DNA from: Thiorhodovibrio frisius
GTDB lineage: Bacteria; Pseudomonadota; Gammaproteobacteria; Chromatiales; Chromatiaceae
Assembly (NCBI RefSeq): GCF_033954835.1
Contig: NZ_CP121471.1
Span: forward strand, 1-64,000
DNA length: 64,000 nucleotides
Direction of reading: 5' to 3'
Below are positions 1 to 12,214 of this stretch, piece after piece. How positions within the stretch are numbered: position 1 is the stretch's first letter; each line of letters opens with the position of its first letter. The translations under genes were made by a program, and so were the position numbers. The notes beneath the pieces are model-generated. The model had not been told where the DNA came from, made no database searches, and saw nothing but the letters and a program-made list of their open reading frames with translations.

Positions 1-1362
1 TTGTCAAGTGTCTGGAAGGAATGTGTCGAACATCTGAAAGGAGAGTTGAGTCCTCAGGAATTCAGCACCTGGATAATGCCCCTGCAAGCGCGGCAGGAAG
101 GCGCCCAGTTGCGCCTGTTCGCACCGAACCGTTTTGTCCGGGACTGGGTGCGTGATCACTATGGAAACCAGATCGAACAGCTATGCAACTCCTCGAGTAA
201 TCAAAAAGTTACAGGGGTTCAGCTAGAGGTTGGCGCGCTCGTCAAGAACACAGGGAACGCAATCAGCGCAAAGACACCGGATAGTCGCGAACAGACCGAC
301 GGCCTTGCAGGCGATGATCGCTTGATGCTCGAGCGCCGGCGCGCATCCAATCTCTCGGCCGAATTTCGCTTCGACACCTTCGTTGAGGGGAAGTCGAATC
401 AGATTGCACGAGCTGCTTCCTTGCAAATCGCCAGCAACCCCGGGGTCAGCTACAACCCGCTGTTCATTTACGGAGGTGTCGGCCTTGGAAAAACCCATCT
501 GATGCAGGCGGTCGGCAATACCATTCTCGACCGCAATGAGGCCGCATCCATCCTTTATGTGCATTCCGAGCGTTTTGTGTCCGACATGATCAAGGCACTA
601 CAGCACAACCGCATGGATGAATTTAAGGCGCGTTATCGCGCGGTCAACGCACTTCTGATCGACGATGTGCAGTTTTTTGCCGGAAAAGATCGCTCGCAAG
701 AAGAGTTTTTCCATACCTTCAATGCACTTTTCGATACCGGACAGCAGATCATTCTGTCAAGTGATCGCTTCCCAAAAGAAGTGGCGGGACTCGAGGAACG
801 GCTGCGCTCTCGCTTTGGTTGGGGCTTGACGGTGGCAATCGAGCCGCCCGATCTGGAAACGCGGGTCGCCATTTTGCAGAGCAAGGCGAGTCTGTTTGGC
901 ATTGAGCTACCCGAAGAGGTCGCCTTTTTTGTCGCCAAACGCCTGCGCTCGAACGTGCGGGAGCTTGAAGGCGCACTCCGTCGACTCGGGGCAAATTCCA
1001 GGTTTACGGGCGTGCCCATTAACCTAGAGTTCGCGCGCACAGCCTTGCACGACATGCTGATTGCCCAAGACAAGCAGGTCACCATTGAGAATATTCAAAA
1101 GGTCGTGGCGGCATATTACAAAATCCGCACCGCAGATCTGCTCTCCGCCAAGCGCACCCGCTCGATCACGCGGCCGCGTCAGATCGCCATGACCCTTGCA
1201 AAAGAGTTGACCAAGAACAGCTTGCCTGAAATTGGCAAGGCTTTTGGGGGACGGGACCACAGCACAGTGATTCATGCGGCAAAGAAAATCGCGGAACTGC
1301 GTGTCGCAGATGCCCTAATCGATGAGGATTGTAAAAACCTGTTGAGAACTCTGACCTCATAA
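1..1362 (+). CDS. dnaA: Chromosomal replication initiator DnaA
   Basis: Initiator ATPase that binds DnaA boxes and melts oriC. The 453-residue product is full length for the family. The N-terminal DnaB/DiaA-interacting domain is followed by a variable linker (about 80-115), then the AAA+ core with Walker [10 protein letters not shown] near residue 158 and Walker B LLIDDVQF near 218, and the C-terminal helix-turn-helix with the signature [11 protein letters not shown] near 416. The start is TTG at the first base of the window, chosen because the protein then begins like other gammaproteobacterial DnaA proteins ([15 protein letters not shown]). No upstream sequence is visible, so promoter and RBS cannot be judged. 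It is followed by dnaN, recF and gyrB in the classical origin order. Confidence 0.98.
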   Translation: MSSVWKECVEHLKGELSPQEFSTWIMPLQARQEGAQLRLFAPNRFVRDWVRDHYGNQIEQLCNSSSNQKVTGVQLEVGALVKNTGNAISAKTPDSREQTDGLAGDDRLMLERRRASNLSAEFRFDTFVEGKSNQIARAASLQIASNPGVSYNPLFIYGGVGLGKTHLMQAVGNTILDRNEAASILYVHSERFVSDMIKALQHNRMDEFKARYRAVNALLIDDVQFFAGKDRSQEEFFHTFNALFDTGQQIILSSDRFPKEVAGLEERLRSRFGWGLTVAIEPPDLETRVAILQSKASLFGIELPEEVAFFVAKRLRSNVRELEGALRRLGANSRFTGVPINLEFARTALHDMLIAQDKQVTIENIQKVVAAYYKIRTADLLSAKRTRSITRPRQIAMTLAKELTKNSLPEIGKAFGGRDHSTVIHAAKKIAELRVADALIDEDCKNLLRTLTS

Positions 1363-1363
1363 C

Positions 1364-1372
1364 TGTGGATAA
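1364..1372 (-). promoter_or_regulatory. DnaA box, consensus match
   Basis: TGTGGATAA is the exact reverse complement of the E. coli high-affinity DnaA box TTATCCACA. It begins two bases after the dnaA stop codon, in the dnaA-dnaN spacer. It may contribute to the origin or to control of dnaN; which one cannot be told from sequence. Confidence 0.7.
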
Positions 1373-1408
1373 GTCCGGCACAGTCGTGGAAAAATAAATA
1401 TCGACATT

Positions 1409-1417
1409 TTATCCACA
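1409..1417 (+). promoter_or_regulatory. DnaA box, consensus match
   Basis: TTATCCACA is an exact match to the consensus DnaA box, opposite in orientation to the one at 1364 and 36 bases away. An A/T-rich stretch with a run of Ts (about 1467-1494) follows before dnaN. The 176-base spacer holds no gene; it probably contains the dnaN promoter and could be part of oriC. Confidence 0.7.
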
Positions 1418-1538
1418 GCTCCCGTGGCACTTGGCCCACCGTCTCGTCTGCTTTCAACCCACTGAGTAAATTACAAGATTTTTGCTTTTTTCGGTTACGC
1501 ACAGGCCTTACTACGACTACTAGGTTTTATTTAAGACT

Positions 1539-2648
1539 ATGAAGATAGAAGTACAGCGCGAAGACTTGGTTCCTGCGTTAACCAGCGTGGCAGCCGTTGT
1601 TGAGCGACGGCAGACTTTGCCTATTTTGAGTAATTTGCTGATCAAAACGACAGAAGACGGCTTTTTGCTCACGGCGACAGATCTGGAATTGCAGATATCA
1701 AGCAACATCGCAAGCAAGGTGGTCGAACCCGGAGCCATTACTCTGCCGGCAAAAAAGTTTGCTGATGTTTGCAAGGCGCTGCCTGAAAACAGTCGGATTA
1801 GCCTGGAGGTTAGCGATACTCGAGGATATGTTCGCTGTGGGCGGAGTCGGTTTTCGCTCAGCACCTTACCAGCGGAAGACTATCCTGGACTGGAAGGAGA
1901 AGCCAGCGAACAGGCATTTGAGGTCGAAACAGCCGTATTGGCTCGAATGATTGAGCGGACCAGTTTCGCAATGGCGCATCAAGATGTGCGCTATTACCTA
2001 AACGGCCTGCTGCTCGAAATTTGTCCTGGTAGGCTGGTCACTGTCGCTACAGATGGGCATCGCCTCGCGAAGGCGGAATCTGCCGTGAGCGCGCTTCAAT
2101 CATGGGAAGATAAGCGGCAATTGATTCTGCCGGAGAAAACCGTCGCTGAACTCAAACGCCTTCTGGCCGGTAAGGTCGGAGAAACAACCCGGCTCGAAAT
2201 CGGCGATCGAACGGTCGTTATTCGGGTTGGCAATAACGTGGTGACCACGAAGCTCATCGATGGGCGGTACCCGGATTATTCAAGGGTCATTCCCACCCAA
2301 CTTCAGCACTCAGCACTGTTGGAACGGGAAGCGGTCAAGGATTCTCTGGCACGCACGGCGGTCCTGTCGTATGAGAAGCAAAAAGGCGTGCGTATGACGT
2401 TCGAGGAAGGGACGCTCAAACTTGAGGTCAGTAACCCGGAGCATGAGGAAGCAGAAGAAGAGATTGCGATTGACTACCAGGGGGGCAGTACAACGATCGG
2501 ATTTAATGTCGGCTACTGGCTCGATGTGCTGAATGTTCTTGATGGGAAGTCGGTGGAGGTGCGTTTCCTTGATTCTGAAGTCAGTGCAATCCTGAGCGAT
2601 CCTGAGTCTCCAAATGAGCTTTATGTCGTGATGCCGATGCGAATTTAG
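1539..2648 (+). CDS. dnaN: DNA polymerase III beta sliding clamp
   Basis: Ring-shaped processivity clamp that tethers DNA polymerase III and other partners to DNA. The 369-residue product matches the usual length (about 366) and begins MKIEVQREDLVPALTSV, typical of the family. The three repeated clamp folds fill the protein, and it ends in the conserved VVMPMRI tail. ATG start. It sits between dnaA and recF in the conserved origin-proximal order. No strong Shine-Dalgarno sequence is visible upstream. Confidence 0.98.
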   Translation: MKIEVQREDLVPALTSVAAVVERRQTLPILSNLLIKTTEDGFLLTATDLELQISSNIASKVVEPGAITLPAKKFADVCKALPENSRISLEVSDTRGYVRCGRSRFSLSTLPAEDYPGLEGEASEQAFEVETAVLARMIERTSFAMAHQDVRYYLNGLLLEICPGRLVTVATDGHRLAKAESAVSALQSWEDKRQLILPEKTVAELKRLLAGKVGETTRLEIGDRTVVIRVGNNVVTTKLIDGRYPDYSRVIPTQLQHSALLEREAVKDSLARTAVLSYEKQKGVRMTFEEGTLKLEVSNPEHEEAEEEIAIDYQGGSTTIGFNVGYWLDVLNVLDGKSVEVRFLDSEVSAILSDPESPNELYVVMPMRI

Positions 2649-2693
2649 GAGGGGTGCTGTCTGTTCTGCTGGGGCCGAGAGTATGGAGGATTG

Positions 2694-3734
2694 ATGTGGA
2701 TTCGGCGGTTACGGATTGAAGGGATCAGAAATCTGGAAGCTTGCGATTTGGAGTGTGGTGAAGGGCTCAATCTGGTTATTGGGTCCAATGGTGCCGGAAA
2801 AACCAGTTTTCTTGAAGCGATCTATTTCCTTAACCGGGGAAGTACCTTTCGGGGTAAGAAAGCGGGACCAATGCGACAGGAGGGCGGGAGACGCTGCTTT
2901 GTCGGTTGTTGGGGAACTAACAGCTCAGGGGTTGAATGGAGGGGGTCGCGGTCTTGCGAGAAAGCCGAGGCGGCGCTCGCGGGTAGACGGAAAGGGGCTG
3001 ATTCGAAGCTTGATAAACTGATGGTACGGCTGATCAGTGACTCAGTTTACCTGTTAGTCGAGGGTCAGCCGGAACTGCGTCGGCGGTTCATCGACTGGAA
3101 TTTGTTCCACGTGGAACCAGGGTATGGAAGTTTGGTGCGCGAGTATCGGCGCACCTTGAGCCAGCGAAATGCATGGTTAAAAGCCGGTGCGAGCGGACCG
3201 CCTGTTTGGGATGAGCCCTATGTGAGACTGAGTTTACAGCTTGAACAACTGCGCGAAGGCTACTGCTTGTCGTTAAACAAATGTTTTCAGGAGAGCTGTG
3301 GAAGTTTTGGGATTGGCGACGGGCAAGTCTCAATTCGGTGGGTAGGGGGATTTGACAAGCAGCATCTTCGAAGGGACTTGGTCCGAATGTTAGAAACGGA
3401 TCGGCGTCGTGGCTTTACCTTTCATGGGCCTGATCGAGCGGACTTCCAAGTGGTGACCAGGGACGGGGTGCGACTAGGCTCGCGCGGTCAAAACAAAGCT
3501 TTTGGGATTCTGCTTCAAATCGCGGCTAGCCAACTCGGCGGGGCAAAGTCACCGAGAGACATTTGGCTAGTGGACGATATTGGCTCGGAATTGAGTGAGG
3601 AAAATGCACAGAGTCTGGTTGGCATGATTCAAACTCATAGCTGCCAGGTCTTCCTGACGGCCCTCAGCCAGCCGGTCCTTGATTCCTCGAAAATGTTTCA
3701 CGTGGAACAGGGCGTCATCTGTCCAGCCGATTAA
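2694..3734 (+). CDS. recF: DNA replication and repair protein RecF
   Basis: SMC-like ATPase that helps load RecA at gaps and stalled forks. The 346-residue product has Walker A GSNGAGKT (about residues 30-37) and a C-terminal Walker B region WLVDDIGSEL, slightly different from the usual LLVDD-SELD form. The ATG at 2694 is preferred; a TTG directly before it is in frame, and GGAGG lies at 2685-2689, rather close to the ATG. The gene carries two parS-like palindromes inside its coding sequence (3103-3118 and 3694-3709). The 205-base spacer to gyrB contains no gene. Confidence 0.96.
   Translation: MWIRRLRIEGIRNLEACDLECGEGLNLVIGSNGAGKTSFLEAIYFLNRGSTFRGKKAGPMRQEGGRRCFVGCWGTNSSGVEWRGSRSCEKAEAALAGRRKGADSKLDKLMVRLISDSVYLLVEGQPELRRRFIDWNLFHVEPGYGSLVREYRRTLSQRNAWLKAGASGPPVWDEPYVRLSLQLEQLREGYCLSLNKCFQESCGSFGIGDGQVSIRWVGGFDKQHLRRDLVRMLETDRRRGFTFHGPDRADFQVVTRDGVRLGSRGQNKAFGILLQIAASQLGGAKSPRDIWLVDDIGSELSEENAQSLVGMIQTHSCQVFLTALSQPVLDSSKMFHVEQGVICPAD
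3103..3118. promoter_or_regulatory. parS-like site inside recF, imperfect
   Basis: TGTTCCACGTGGAACC is a near-palindrome around the CCACGTGG core. It matches the bacterial parS consensus TGTTNCACGTGAAACA at 14 of 16 positions. It probably binds ParB weakly, if at all; its closeness to a better site 590 bases away makes it worth noting. Confidence 0.5.
3694..3709. promoter_or_regulatory. parS centromere site inside recF
   Basis: TGTTTCACGTGGAACA matches the parS consensus TGTTNCACGTGAAACA fully when read on the opposite strand, where the free position is C. It lies in the last codons of recF. parS is the ParB binding and clamp-loading site that organises chromosome origins, and it is normally found close to oriC, as here. 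Confidence 0.75.
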
Positions 3735-3895
3735 CCCTGAAACCACCGCGCATCTTGGTCCCTTAGCACGGACAGGACAATCTCTCCTCGCGCTAGTCTT
3801 GACAGAAATAGTCGCGCTGTCCGAACTAAGGACGATATCTTTAGTCGATTTCAAAAAATTCTCTAATGCCCACCGGTGGATGAGCCAAGAACCGG

Positions 3896-6345
<2,450 letters not shown>

Positions 6346-6372
6346 GAGCCAGTGGCAGTCTTTTGCTTAAGG

Positions 6373-6466
6373 AACGGTTCAAGAACTAGCGATACAACTT
6401 TGCCTTCTGAAGTTGGGCACGCTGCGCTTTGCCCAACCTACCTGTATCGGTAATTTTTGAACCGTT
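6373..6466. repeat. 94-bp palindromic intergenic element between gyrB and parC
   Basis: The outer arms AACGGTTCAA (6373-6382) and TTGAACCGTT (6457-6466) are perfect inverted repeats. The match extends over 26 bases per arm with five mismatches. An inner hairpin pairs GTTGGGCA (6412-6419) with TGCCCAAC (6430-6437). The whole can fold into one long stem. It lies one base from the parC stop in a convergent gyrB/parC junction, so it may also end transcription from both sides. It looks like a small palindromic mobile repeat; family not determined. Confidence 0.65.
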
Positions 6467-6467
6467 A

Positions 6468-8771
6468 CTAAGGGTCTTTATCTGAGTCAAAGAGCTGGTC
6501 ATTGTTTTGATTCGCCTCGGGGCTTAGAGGGATCAGGCGCTCGACCCGGCGAAAGCCGCGTGGCAAGAGGGCGCCGCGTCTGCCCCTATCACCCTGATAA
6601 TGAGATTGGTCCGCTGGCTTCAAGCTAAACTGGCGCTGGCCGGCCTCAACAATCAGAGTGTCGGTCTCGCTTAATACCGCCACTGCGCTGACGCGCTCTC
6701 CGTCTTGATTCATGCGGGTTGCGGGAATACCAATGAGCCGGTTGCCCTTGCCCTTGGCGAGTTCAGGTAAATCTGACAGCGCAAATAGCAGCAAATGACC
6801 GGTACTTGTCGCTACCGCAACCTTGGAGTTTGTCGCAGACTGCACCTTAACGGGCGGCAGCAGCCGGTCCGGAGCTGAAAGGTTGATTACCGCTTTACCG
6901 CTTTTTGTTTTCGCAAAAAGATTGGCGAGGGTGCAGATAAAACCGTAGCCGAGATCGGATGCCAGAATATACCGGCTTTCAGGCTCGCCAGCTAAAACGC
7001 TGACAAAGAACGCGCCTGCCGGCGGCTCCAGACGTCCGGTGAGAGGTTCTCCTTGTCCGCGCGCTGAGGGCAGGCTGTGGGCTGGCAAGGAATAGCTGCG
7101 TCCAGTGGAATCGATAAATACCGCTTGTTGCTGACTGCGCAAGCGCACCGCCATGCCAAAAGAATCACCGCTTTTAAAGGTGAGAGTTTCTGGCTCAATG
7201 TCATGGCCCTTGGCCGCCCGGACCCACCCCTTTTCAGAGAGCACGACAGTCAAAGCTTCGCTCGGTATCAAATCGGTATCGCCAAGAGCCACAGATGCAG
7301 CCTTTTCACAAATCGGGGAGCGGCGATCATCGCCGAATTTCTCGGCATCATTGCGGATTTCATCAATAATCAAGCGCGTAAGCTCAGGCTGGTTGTTCAG
7401 CAGGTGTTTCAGCTGGGACTCTTCTTTTTGTAAGTCTGCCTGTTCGGCGCGGATTTTTACTTCTTCGAGTCGGGCGAGTTGCCGTAACCGGGTATTGAGC
7501 ACATAGTCAGCCTGAGTGTCGCTGAGAGTAAAGCGGACTATCAATACAGGCTTGGGCTCATCCTCGGTGCGAATAATGCGGATGACTTCATCAATGTTGA
7601 GGAACGCAATCAGCAAGCCTGCGAGGAGATGCAGGCGCTCTTCAACCTTGGTAAGCCGGTATTGCAGTCGCCGGCGCACGGTGGTGTTGCGATAGCTCAA
7701 CCATTCGCGCAACAGTTCAGGCAGACCCATCACATGGGGTCTGCCGTCCAGGGCAATCACATTCATGTTGACCCTGTAGCTCTTCTCAAGGTCAGTGGTT
7801 GCATAGAGATGCGACATCAGGCGTTCGAGATCGACACGGTTTGATCGAGGGGTAATGACCAAGCGGGTTGCGCACTGATGATCCGACTCGTCGCGCAGAT
7901 CCTCAACCATGGGGAGTTTTTTCGCCTGCATCTGCGCGGCGATCTGCTCCATAATCCGATTGCCCGATACCTGATGTGGCAGCGCGGAGATGACGATATC
8001 TCCCTGTTCAATCTGATAGCGAGCCTGTTGTCTGATCGAACCACCACCGGATTCGTAGATGCGCCTAAGCTCCTCTTTAGAGCTGACAATCACTGCTCCG
8101 GTGGGGTAATCAGGGCCTGGAAGTTGGTCTAATAAGGTATCAAGGCTGGCCTGCGGATTCTCAAGCAAATGGATGCAGGCATTGGCAACTTCGCGCAGAT
8201 TGTGCGGAGGAATGTCGGTAGCCATGCCTACTGCGATGCCAGATCCGCCATTGAGTAGCAAATTGGGCAAACGCGCGGGCAATTGACGTGGCTCGTCCAG
8301 GGTACCGTCAAAGTTTGGCTGCCAGTCCACTGTTCCCTGACCAACCTCCGCCAGCAGGAGTTCAGCATAGGGAGTCAGGCGTGACTCGGTGTAACGCATG
8401 GCCGCAAAGGACTTTGGATCATCGGGCGCGCCCCAGTTCCCCTGGCCATCAACCAAGGGATAGCGATAACTGAAGTCCTGGGCCATTAGCACCATGGCCT
8501 CATAGCAGGCGCTATCCCCGTGCGGATGAAATTTGCCCAAGACATCGCCGACGGTGCGGGCCGACTTTTTGAACTTTGCACTGGCCGAAAGTCCGAGCTC
8601 GGACATGGCAAAAAGAATGCGCCTTTGAACAGGCTTTAGCCCATCAGTCACTTGCGGGAGGGCGCGATCAAGAATGACATACATGGAATAGTCCAGGTAG
8701 GCTTTCTCGCTGAACAGATGCAAAGGCAACTGTTCGAGTCCTTCAGGGTTTTCAAGCAAGGTTTCAGTCAT
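6468..8771 (-). CDS. parC: DNA topoisomerase IV subunit A
   Basis: Breakage-rejoining subunit of topoisomerase IV, which unlinks daughter chromosomes. The 767-residue product follows E. coli ParC closely at its N terminus ([31 protein letters not shown]). The active-site tyrosine is in [10 protein letters not shown] near residue 120. The length (E. coli 752) and the lack of gyrase-type C-terminal features separate it from GyrA. ATG at 8771 is chosen over an in-frame TTG at 8843, which would add 24 residues not typical of the family. parE is not in the window. The gene converges with gyrB. Confidence 0.95.
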   Translation of the reverse strand: MTETLLENPEGLEQLPLHLFSEKAYLDYSMYVILDRALPQVTDGLKPVQRRILFAMSELGLSASAKFKKSARTVGDVLGKFHPHGDSACYEAMVLMAQDFSYRYPLVDGQGNWGAPDDPKSFAAMRYTESRLTPYAELLLAEVGQGTVDWQPNFDGTLDEPRQLPARLPNLLLNGGSGIAVGMATDIPPHNLREVANACIHLLENPQASLDTLLDQLPGPDYPTGAVIVSSKEELRRIYESGGGSIRQQARYQIEQGDIVISALPHQVSGNRIMEQIAAQMQAKKLPMVEDLRDESDHQCATRLVITPRSNRVDLERLMSHLYATTDLEKSYRVNMNVIALDGRPHVMGLPELLREWLSYRNTTVRRRLQYRLTKVEERLHLLAGLLIAFLNIDEVIRIIRTEDEPKPVLIVRFTLSDTQADYVLNTRLRQLARLEEVKIRAEQADLQKEESQLKHLLNNQPELTRLIIDEIRNDAEKFGDDRRSPICEKAASVALGDTDLIPSEALTVVLSEKGWVRAAKGHDIEPETLTFKSGDSFGMAVRLRSQQQAVFIDSTGRSYSLPAHSLPSARGQGEPLTGRLEPPAGAFFVSVLAGEPESRYILASDLGYGFICTLANLFAKTKSGKAVINLSAPDRLLPPVKVQSATNSKVAVATSTGHLLLFALSDLPELAKGKGNRLIGIPATRMNQDGERVSAVAVLSETDTLIVEAGQRQFSLKPADQSHYQGDRGRRGALLPRGFRRVERLIPLSPEANQNNDQLFDSDKDP

Positions 8772-8863
8772 AAGAAGAGGTAATGGTTTCAGTAACAGGG
8801 ATAGGTGAAAAGGCAGTGGGCAAAGAGAAGCAATCGCAAGCAACAGGGCATGTCAGCACGCTA

Positions 8864-9868
8864 TTAGTCCGCGCAGAAATGATCAAATCCAGTTGGTCCA
8901 TTTTTTTGCTCGGATAGATCCATTTTTTGGCCATCCGGTAAGACCAGGCGGATGTTGGGGGCCTCTGTCACCTGGCCGATGATTGTGACCGAACAGCCGA
9001 ATTGATTATCAAGGGCAAGCGCTTGGTCTAGATTTTCTTGAGGAACGGTAAAACAAAGCTCATAGTCATCGCCACTGGTTAGCGGAATTGCCCAGTCATC
9101 CTGTTGGGTAACAACACGAGCAACCTGCTCAGTCAGCGGCAGTGCAGCGAGTTCCAGATTGGCACCACAGCGGCTTTGGTCAAGTAAGTGACCGAGGTCG
9201 GCGACTAAGCCATCGGAGACATCGATAGCCGCGCTCGCGATGCCCACCAACTGACAGCCGAGCGCAACGCGAGGAGTCGGCCGTTCTAAGCGGTCGCGCA
9301 GTTGTGGATCGAGATGGGCGGCGGGGTGTTTGTCGCGTGAGAGCAGAGATTGCAGGGCAAGTCCTGCATCTCCGAGGGTGCCACTGACCATGATGGCATC
9401 ACCTGGTGAGGCGCCGGAGCGCAAAATTGCATGTTCTGGCTTAACCAGTCCCATCACTTGAATCGAAATAGTCAAAGGCCCGCGGGTCAGGTCTCCGCCG
9501 ACTAAGCGCAGGGAATGGCGGCAGGCCAGGCGGTGCAAGCCTTGCGCAAAGGCTTGTAACCAGAGTGGTTCAGCTTGCGGAATGGTGAGTGCCAGGGTCG
9601 CCCAGGCAGGAGTGGCACCCATGGCGGCAAGATCGCTCAATCCGACAGCCAAAGACTTATGGCCGAGCCTTGTTGGATCGCAATCGGGGAAAAAATGTCT
9701 GCCGCTCACCAGGGTATCGATACTGAATGCCAGTTCGAATCCTGGCGGCAGGCGCGTGAGTGCGCAATCGTCGCCGATGTCGACTAAAACATCTTCGCGT
9801 GGGGCACCGAGTCCAGTCAAAAAATCCCGAATCAGCGCGAATTCCCCGTGGACGCTGCTATTGCTCAA
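8864..9868 (-). CDS. thiL: Thiamine-monophosphate kinase
   Basis: Phosphorylates thiamine monophosphate to the active cofactor thiamine diphosphate, using ATP. The 334-residue product has the PurM/AIR-synthase-like fold with typical ThiL motifs: VDIGDDCAL near residue 30, SIDTLVSGRHF near 50, SDLAAMGATP near 78 and the later IDVSDGLVADLGH. It lies downstream of nusB on the same strand, as in many gammaproteobacterial rib-nusB-thiL operons, with a 90-base spacer. Confidence 0.95.
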   Translation of the reverse strand: MSNSSVHGEFALIRDFLTGLGAPREDVLVDIGDDCALTRLPPGFELAFSIDTLVSGRHFFPDCDPTRLGHKSLAVGLSDLAAMGATPAWATLALTIPQAEPLWLQAFAQGLHRLACRHSLRLVGGDLTRGPLTISIQVMGLVKPEHAILRSGASPGDAIMVSGTLGDAGLALQSLLSRDKHPAAHLDPQLRDRLERPTPRVALGCQLVGIASAAIDVSDGLVADLGHLLDQSRCGANLELAALPLTEQVARVVTQQDDWAIPLTSGDDYELCFTVPQENLDQALALDNQFGCSVTIIGQVTEAPNIRLVLPDGQKMDLSEQKNGPTGFDHFCAD

Positions 9869-9958
9869 GAGTATCTAGACGGCCTGATAGGGAGACTGTG
9901 CTTAGGCCAATGATGGCGAACAAGCACAACGTACAAAAAAGAAATTCAAGCCAACATC

Positions 9959-10474
9959 TTAGGCCGAGGTAGCCGAGGTAGCTGAGGATAGAAGAGTACC
10001 ACTGGCCAATGCAGATCGGTGGCGGGCGACCTTATCGAGCACGCCATTGATGAACTTGTGGCTTTGATCGGCGCCAAAGGTTTTTGCGAGTCCAATGGCC
10101 TCATCGAGAATCACAGGCGACGGCAGTTCCGGACTGCTCAAGAGCTCGAAGGTCGCGAGTCGCAGAATAGCGCGCTCCACCGGGTCGACACTGGTCAAGG
10201 AGCGATCCAAAAACGGCGTAAGACTTTGGTCAATGACCTTTATCCGCTCAACGACACCGCGGAGCAATTGATCGAACAATTGAAGATCAAAGCGCACATC
10301 GCCGGGCGTTTCGTCGTCATCAGTGCGTCCCGCCAAACCCCGAGCGAGCGCCTCGATCCAGGGCGGATCATCAAAAAACTGTTGCGCGATTTCGGCGCTG
10401 GTCTGCCGCCCGAACTGCCACTGATAAAGGGCTAATAGCGCGTAACGACGCGCCTGAGCGCGGGGACCTGCCAT
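9959..10474 (-). CDS. nusB: Transcription antitermination factor NusB
   Basis: RNA-binding partner of NusE/S10 in antitermination complexes on ribosomal RNA operons. The 171-residue product begins MAGPRAQARRYALLALYQWQ, as expected for NusB. It contains the family segment PVILDEAIGLAKTFGADQSHKFINGVLDK. It is longer than E. coli NusB (139), with a low-complexity C-terminal tail rich in Ser/Ala/Thr that comes from a short near-tandem repeat (GCCGAGGTA-like units about 9962-9986). Part of the rib-nusB-thiL run on the minus strand. Confidence 0.93.
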   Translation of the reverse strand: MAGPRAQARRYALLALYQWQFGRQTSAEIAQQFFDDPPWIEALARGLAGRTDDDETPGDVRFDLQLFDQLLRGVVERIKVIDQSLTPFLDRSLTSVDPVERAILRLATFELLSSPELPSPVILDEAIGLAKTFGADQSHKFINGVLDKVARHRSALASGTLLSSATSATSA

Positions 10475-10515
10475 GGTTTGAATGCTCGGCTGCGGTGATT
10501 TTGACAGGCAATCGG

Positions 10516-10983
10516 TCAGCCAAGCTGGCCGAAAAGATTCGCCATTTCAAGGGCTGAAAGTGCTGCTTCCGCACCCTTGTTGCCGGCTTTGGTACCGGCA
10601 CGTTCAATGGCTTGCTCAATGGTGTCTGTGGTCAGGACCCCAAAGCCAACTGGCACTCCATGAGCGAGACTAACTTGTGCGATTCCTTTCACGCATTCGC
10701 CAGCGACGTAGTCAAAGTGGGGAGTACCGCCGCGAATCACGGCACCAAGCGCAATCATGGCGTCATAGCCACCCTTTGCGGCAACTTTTTGCAACACGAG
10801 CGGAATCTCAAAGGCGCCTGGCACTCGCAAGATGGTGATGTTTTGTTCCTCAACGCCATGGCGTTTGAGGGTATCAAGAGCGCCGGCTTCTAGATGATCA
10901 ACGATGAAACTATTCCACCGCGCCACGATGAGACAAAAACGCAGGGATGCCGGTCGAAAACTACCTTCGAGTGATTGAATCAT
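10516..10983 (-). CDS. ribH: 6,7-dimethyl-8-ribityllumazine synthase
   Basis: Condenses 5-amino-6-ribitylaminouracil with dihydroxybutanone phosphate to make lumazine, the penultimate step of riboflavin synthesis. The 155-residue product shows the family motifs [39 protein letters not shown] and [16 protein letters not shown] at 10983 is chosen over a TTG five codons upstream. Next gene upstream on the same strand is ribBX, and nusB follows. Confidence 0.95.
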   Translation of the reverse strand: MIQSLEGSFRPASLRFCLIVARWNSFIVDHLEAGALDTLKRHGVEEQNITILRVPGAFEIPLVLQKVAAKGGYDAMIALGAVIRGGTPHFDYVAGECVKGIAQVSLAHGVPVGFGVLTTDTIEQAIERAGTKAGNKGAEAALSALEMANLFGQLG

Positions 10984-11020
10984 TGGTAAAACGCACAAAA
11001 GGGATGAATGAAACGGGTGA

Positions 11021-12172
11021 TCAGGGAATGCTTGAGCCGTTAGCCGCTGGGCCTTTTTCCGCGCCGCCTACGTATTCTACAACTTCCAGGTCAAAGCCGG
11101 AGATGGCGTGCATGGTCTTGGGAGCGCTCATAACGCGCATTTGCCGCAGGCCAAGGTCGGCGAGAATCTGGGCGCCGATGCCGTAGGTCCGCAACTCGCT
11201 GCCATCCGTGCGCGGAATGAACTGCTGCTCGGAGTCAGTCGCCTCACGAATTTGCCGGACCTTGTCAAGAATGTCGTGGTTGGTGTCGCGGTTGCGCAGC
11301 ACGACAATCACCCCCTCGCCTTCGGCGACAATTTGCCGCATCACATCGGTGAGTGGCCAGCCGCAGGCAGCATGGGCGCCGGCGAAGAGATCGCACAAAC
11401 TGTTTTGTAGATGGACTCGAACCAGTGTTGGACGGTCCGGGGATATCTCGCCATGGGTTAGCGCCAAATGAATTGCACCATCGATGGTGTCCCGATAAGC
11501 CGTCAGGACAAATGGGCCAAACTCTGTGGGGAGGTTGCAGCGGTCCAAGCGTACGACGGCTTTTTCATTGGCGACCCGATAGTGAATCAAATCGGCGATG
11601 GTGCCAATTTTCAACCCATGGTCGGTGGCAAAGCGTTCGAGATCGGGCCGTCTGGCCATGGACCCATCTTCATTAAGGATCTCGACAATCACGGCCGCGG
11701 GCTCAAAACCAGCCAGGCGGGCTAGATCACAGCCGGCCTCAGTGTGGCCCGCGCGCACCAAAACGCCGCCGGGTTGGGCGATCAGCGGAAACACATGGCC
11801 GGGTTGCACCAAATCAGTCGGGCAGGCGTCGGCCGCGACAGCAGCCTGAACCGTCCGCGCCCGATCCGCTGCCGAGATGCCGGTGGTCACACCCACGGCC
11901 GCCTCGATCGAGACGGTAAAAGCAGTGGAGTGGGGTGCTCGATTGTTATCGACCATCAAAGGCAAGCGCAGGCGTTCTGAGCGCTCCTTGCTGAGGGTCA
12001 GGCAGATCAGACCGCGACCATACTTCGCCATGAAGTTAATGGACTCGGGCGTTACGCATTCCGCCGCGAGCAAGAGATCCCCCTCGTTTTCACGGTCTTC
12101 ATCATCCATGATGATGACCATGCGCCCATCGCGAAGATCCTGAATAATTTCCTCTGTCGAATTGAGACTCAT
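11021..12172 (-). CDS. ribBX: RibBX: dihydroxybutanone-phosphate synthase with degenerate RibA-like domain
   Basis: The N-terminal half (about residues 1-200) is an intact 3,4-dihydroxy-2-butanone-4-phosphate synthase with [11 protein letters not shown] near residue 23 and the [16 protein letters not shown] segment. The C-terminal half has the GTP cyclohydrolase II fold, but its zinc site is broken. Where RibA has Cys-11-Cys-1-Cys, this protein reads [18 protein letters not shown], keeping only the last of the three ligand cysteines in alignment. The domain is therefore probably not a cyclohydrolase. This matches the proteobacterial RibBX variant in which RibA activity is supplied by another gene. 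383 residues; ATG start. Confidence 0.88.
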   Translation of the reverse strand: MSLNSTEEIIQDLRDGRMVIIMDDEDRENEGDLLLAAECVTPESINFMAKYGRGLICLTLSKERSERLRLPLMVDNNRAPHSTAFTVSIEAAVGVTTGISAADRARTVQAAVAADACPTDLVQPGHVFPLIAQPGGVLVRAGHTEAGCDLARLAGFEPAAVIVEILNEDGSMARRPDLERFATDHGLKIGTIADLIHYRVANEKAVVRLDRCNLPTEFGPFVLTAYRDTIDGAIHLALTHGEISPDRPTLVRVHLQNSLCDLFAGAHAACGWPLTDVMRQIVAEGEGVIVVLRNRDTNHDILDKVRQIREATDSEQQFIPRTDGSELRTYGIGAQILADLGLRQMRVMSAPKTMHAISGFDLEVVEYVGGAEKGPAANGSSIP

Positions 12173-12214
12173 GAAACAGCCAAGCGCAGGGTTGAAGAAA
12201 GCGGAATGCGGGGA

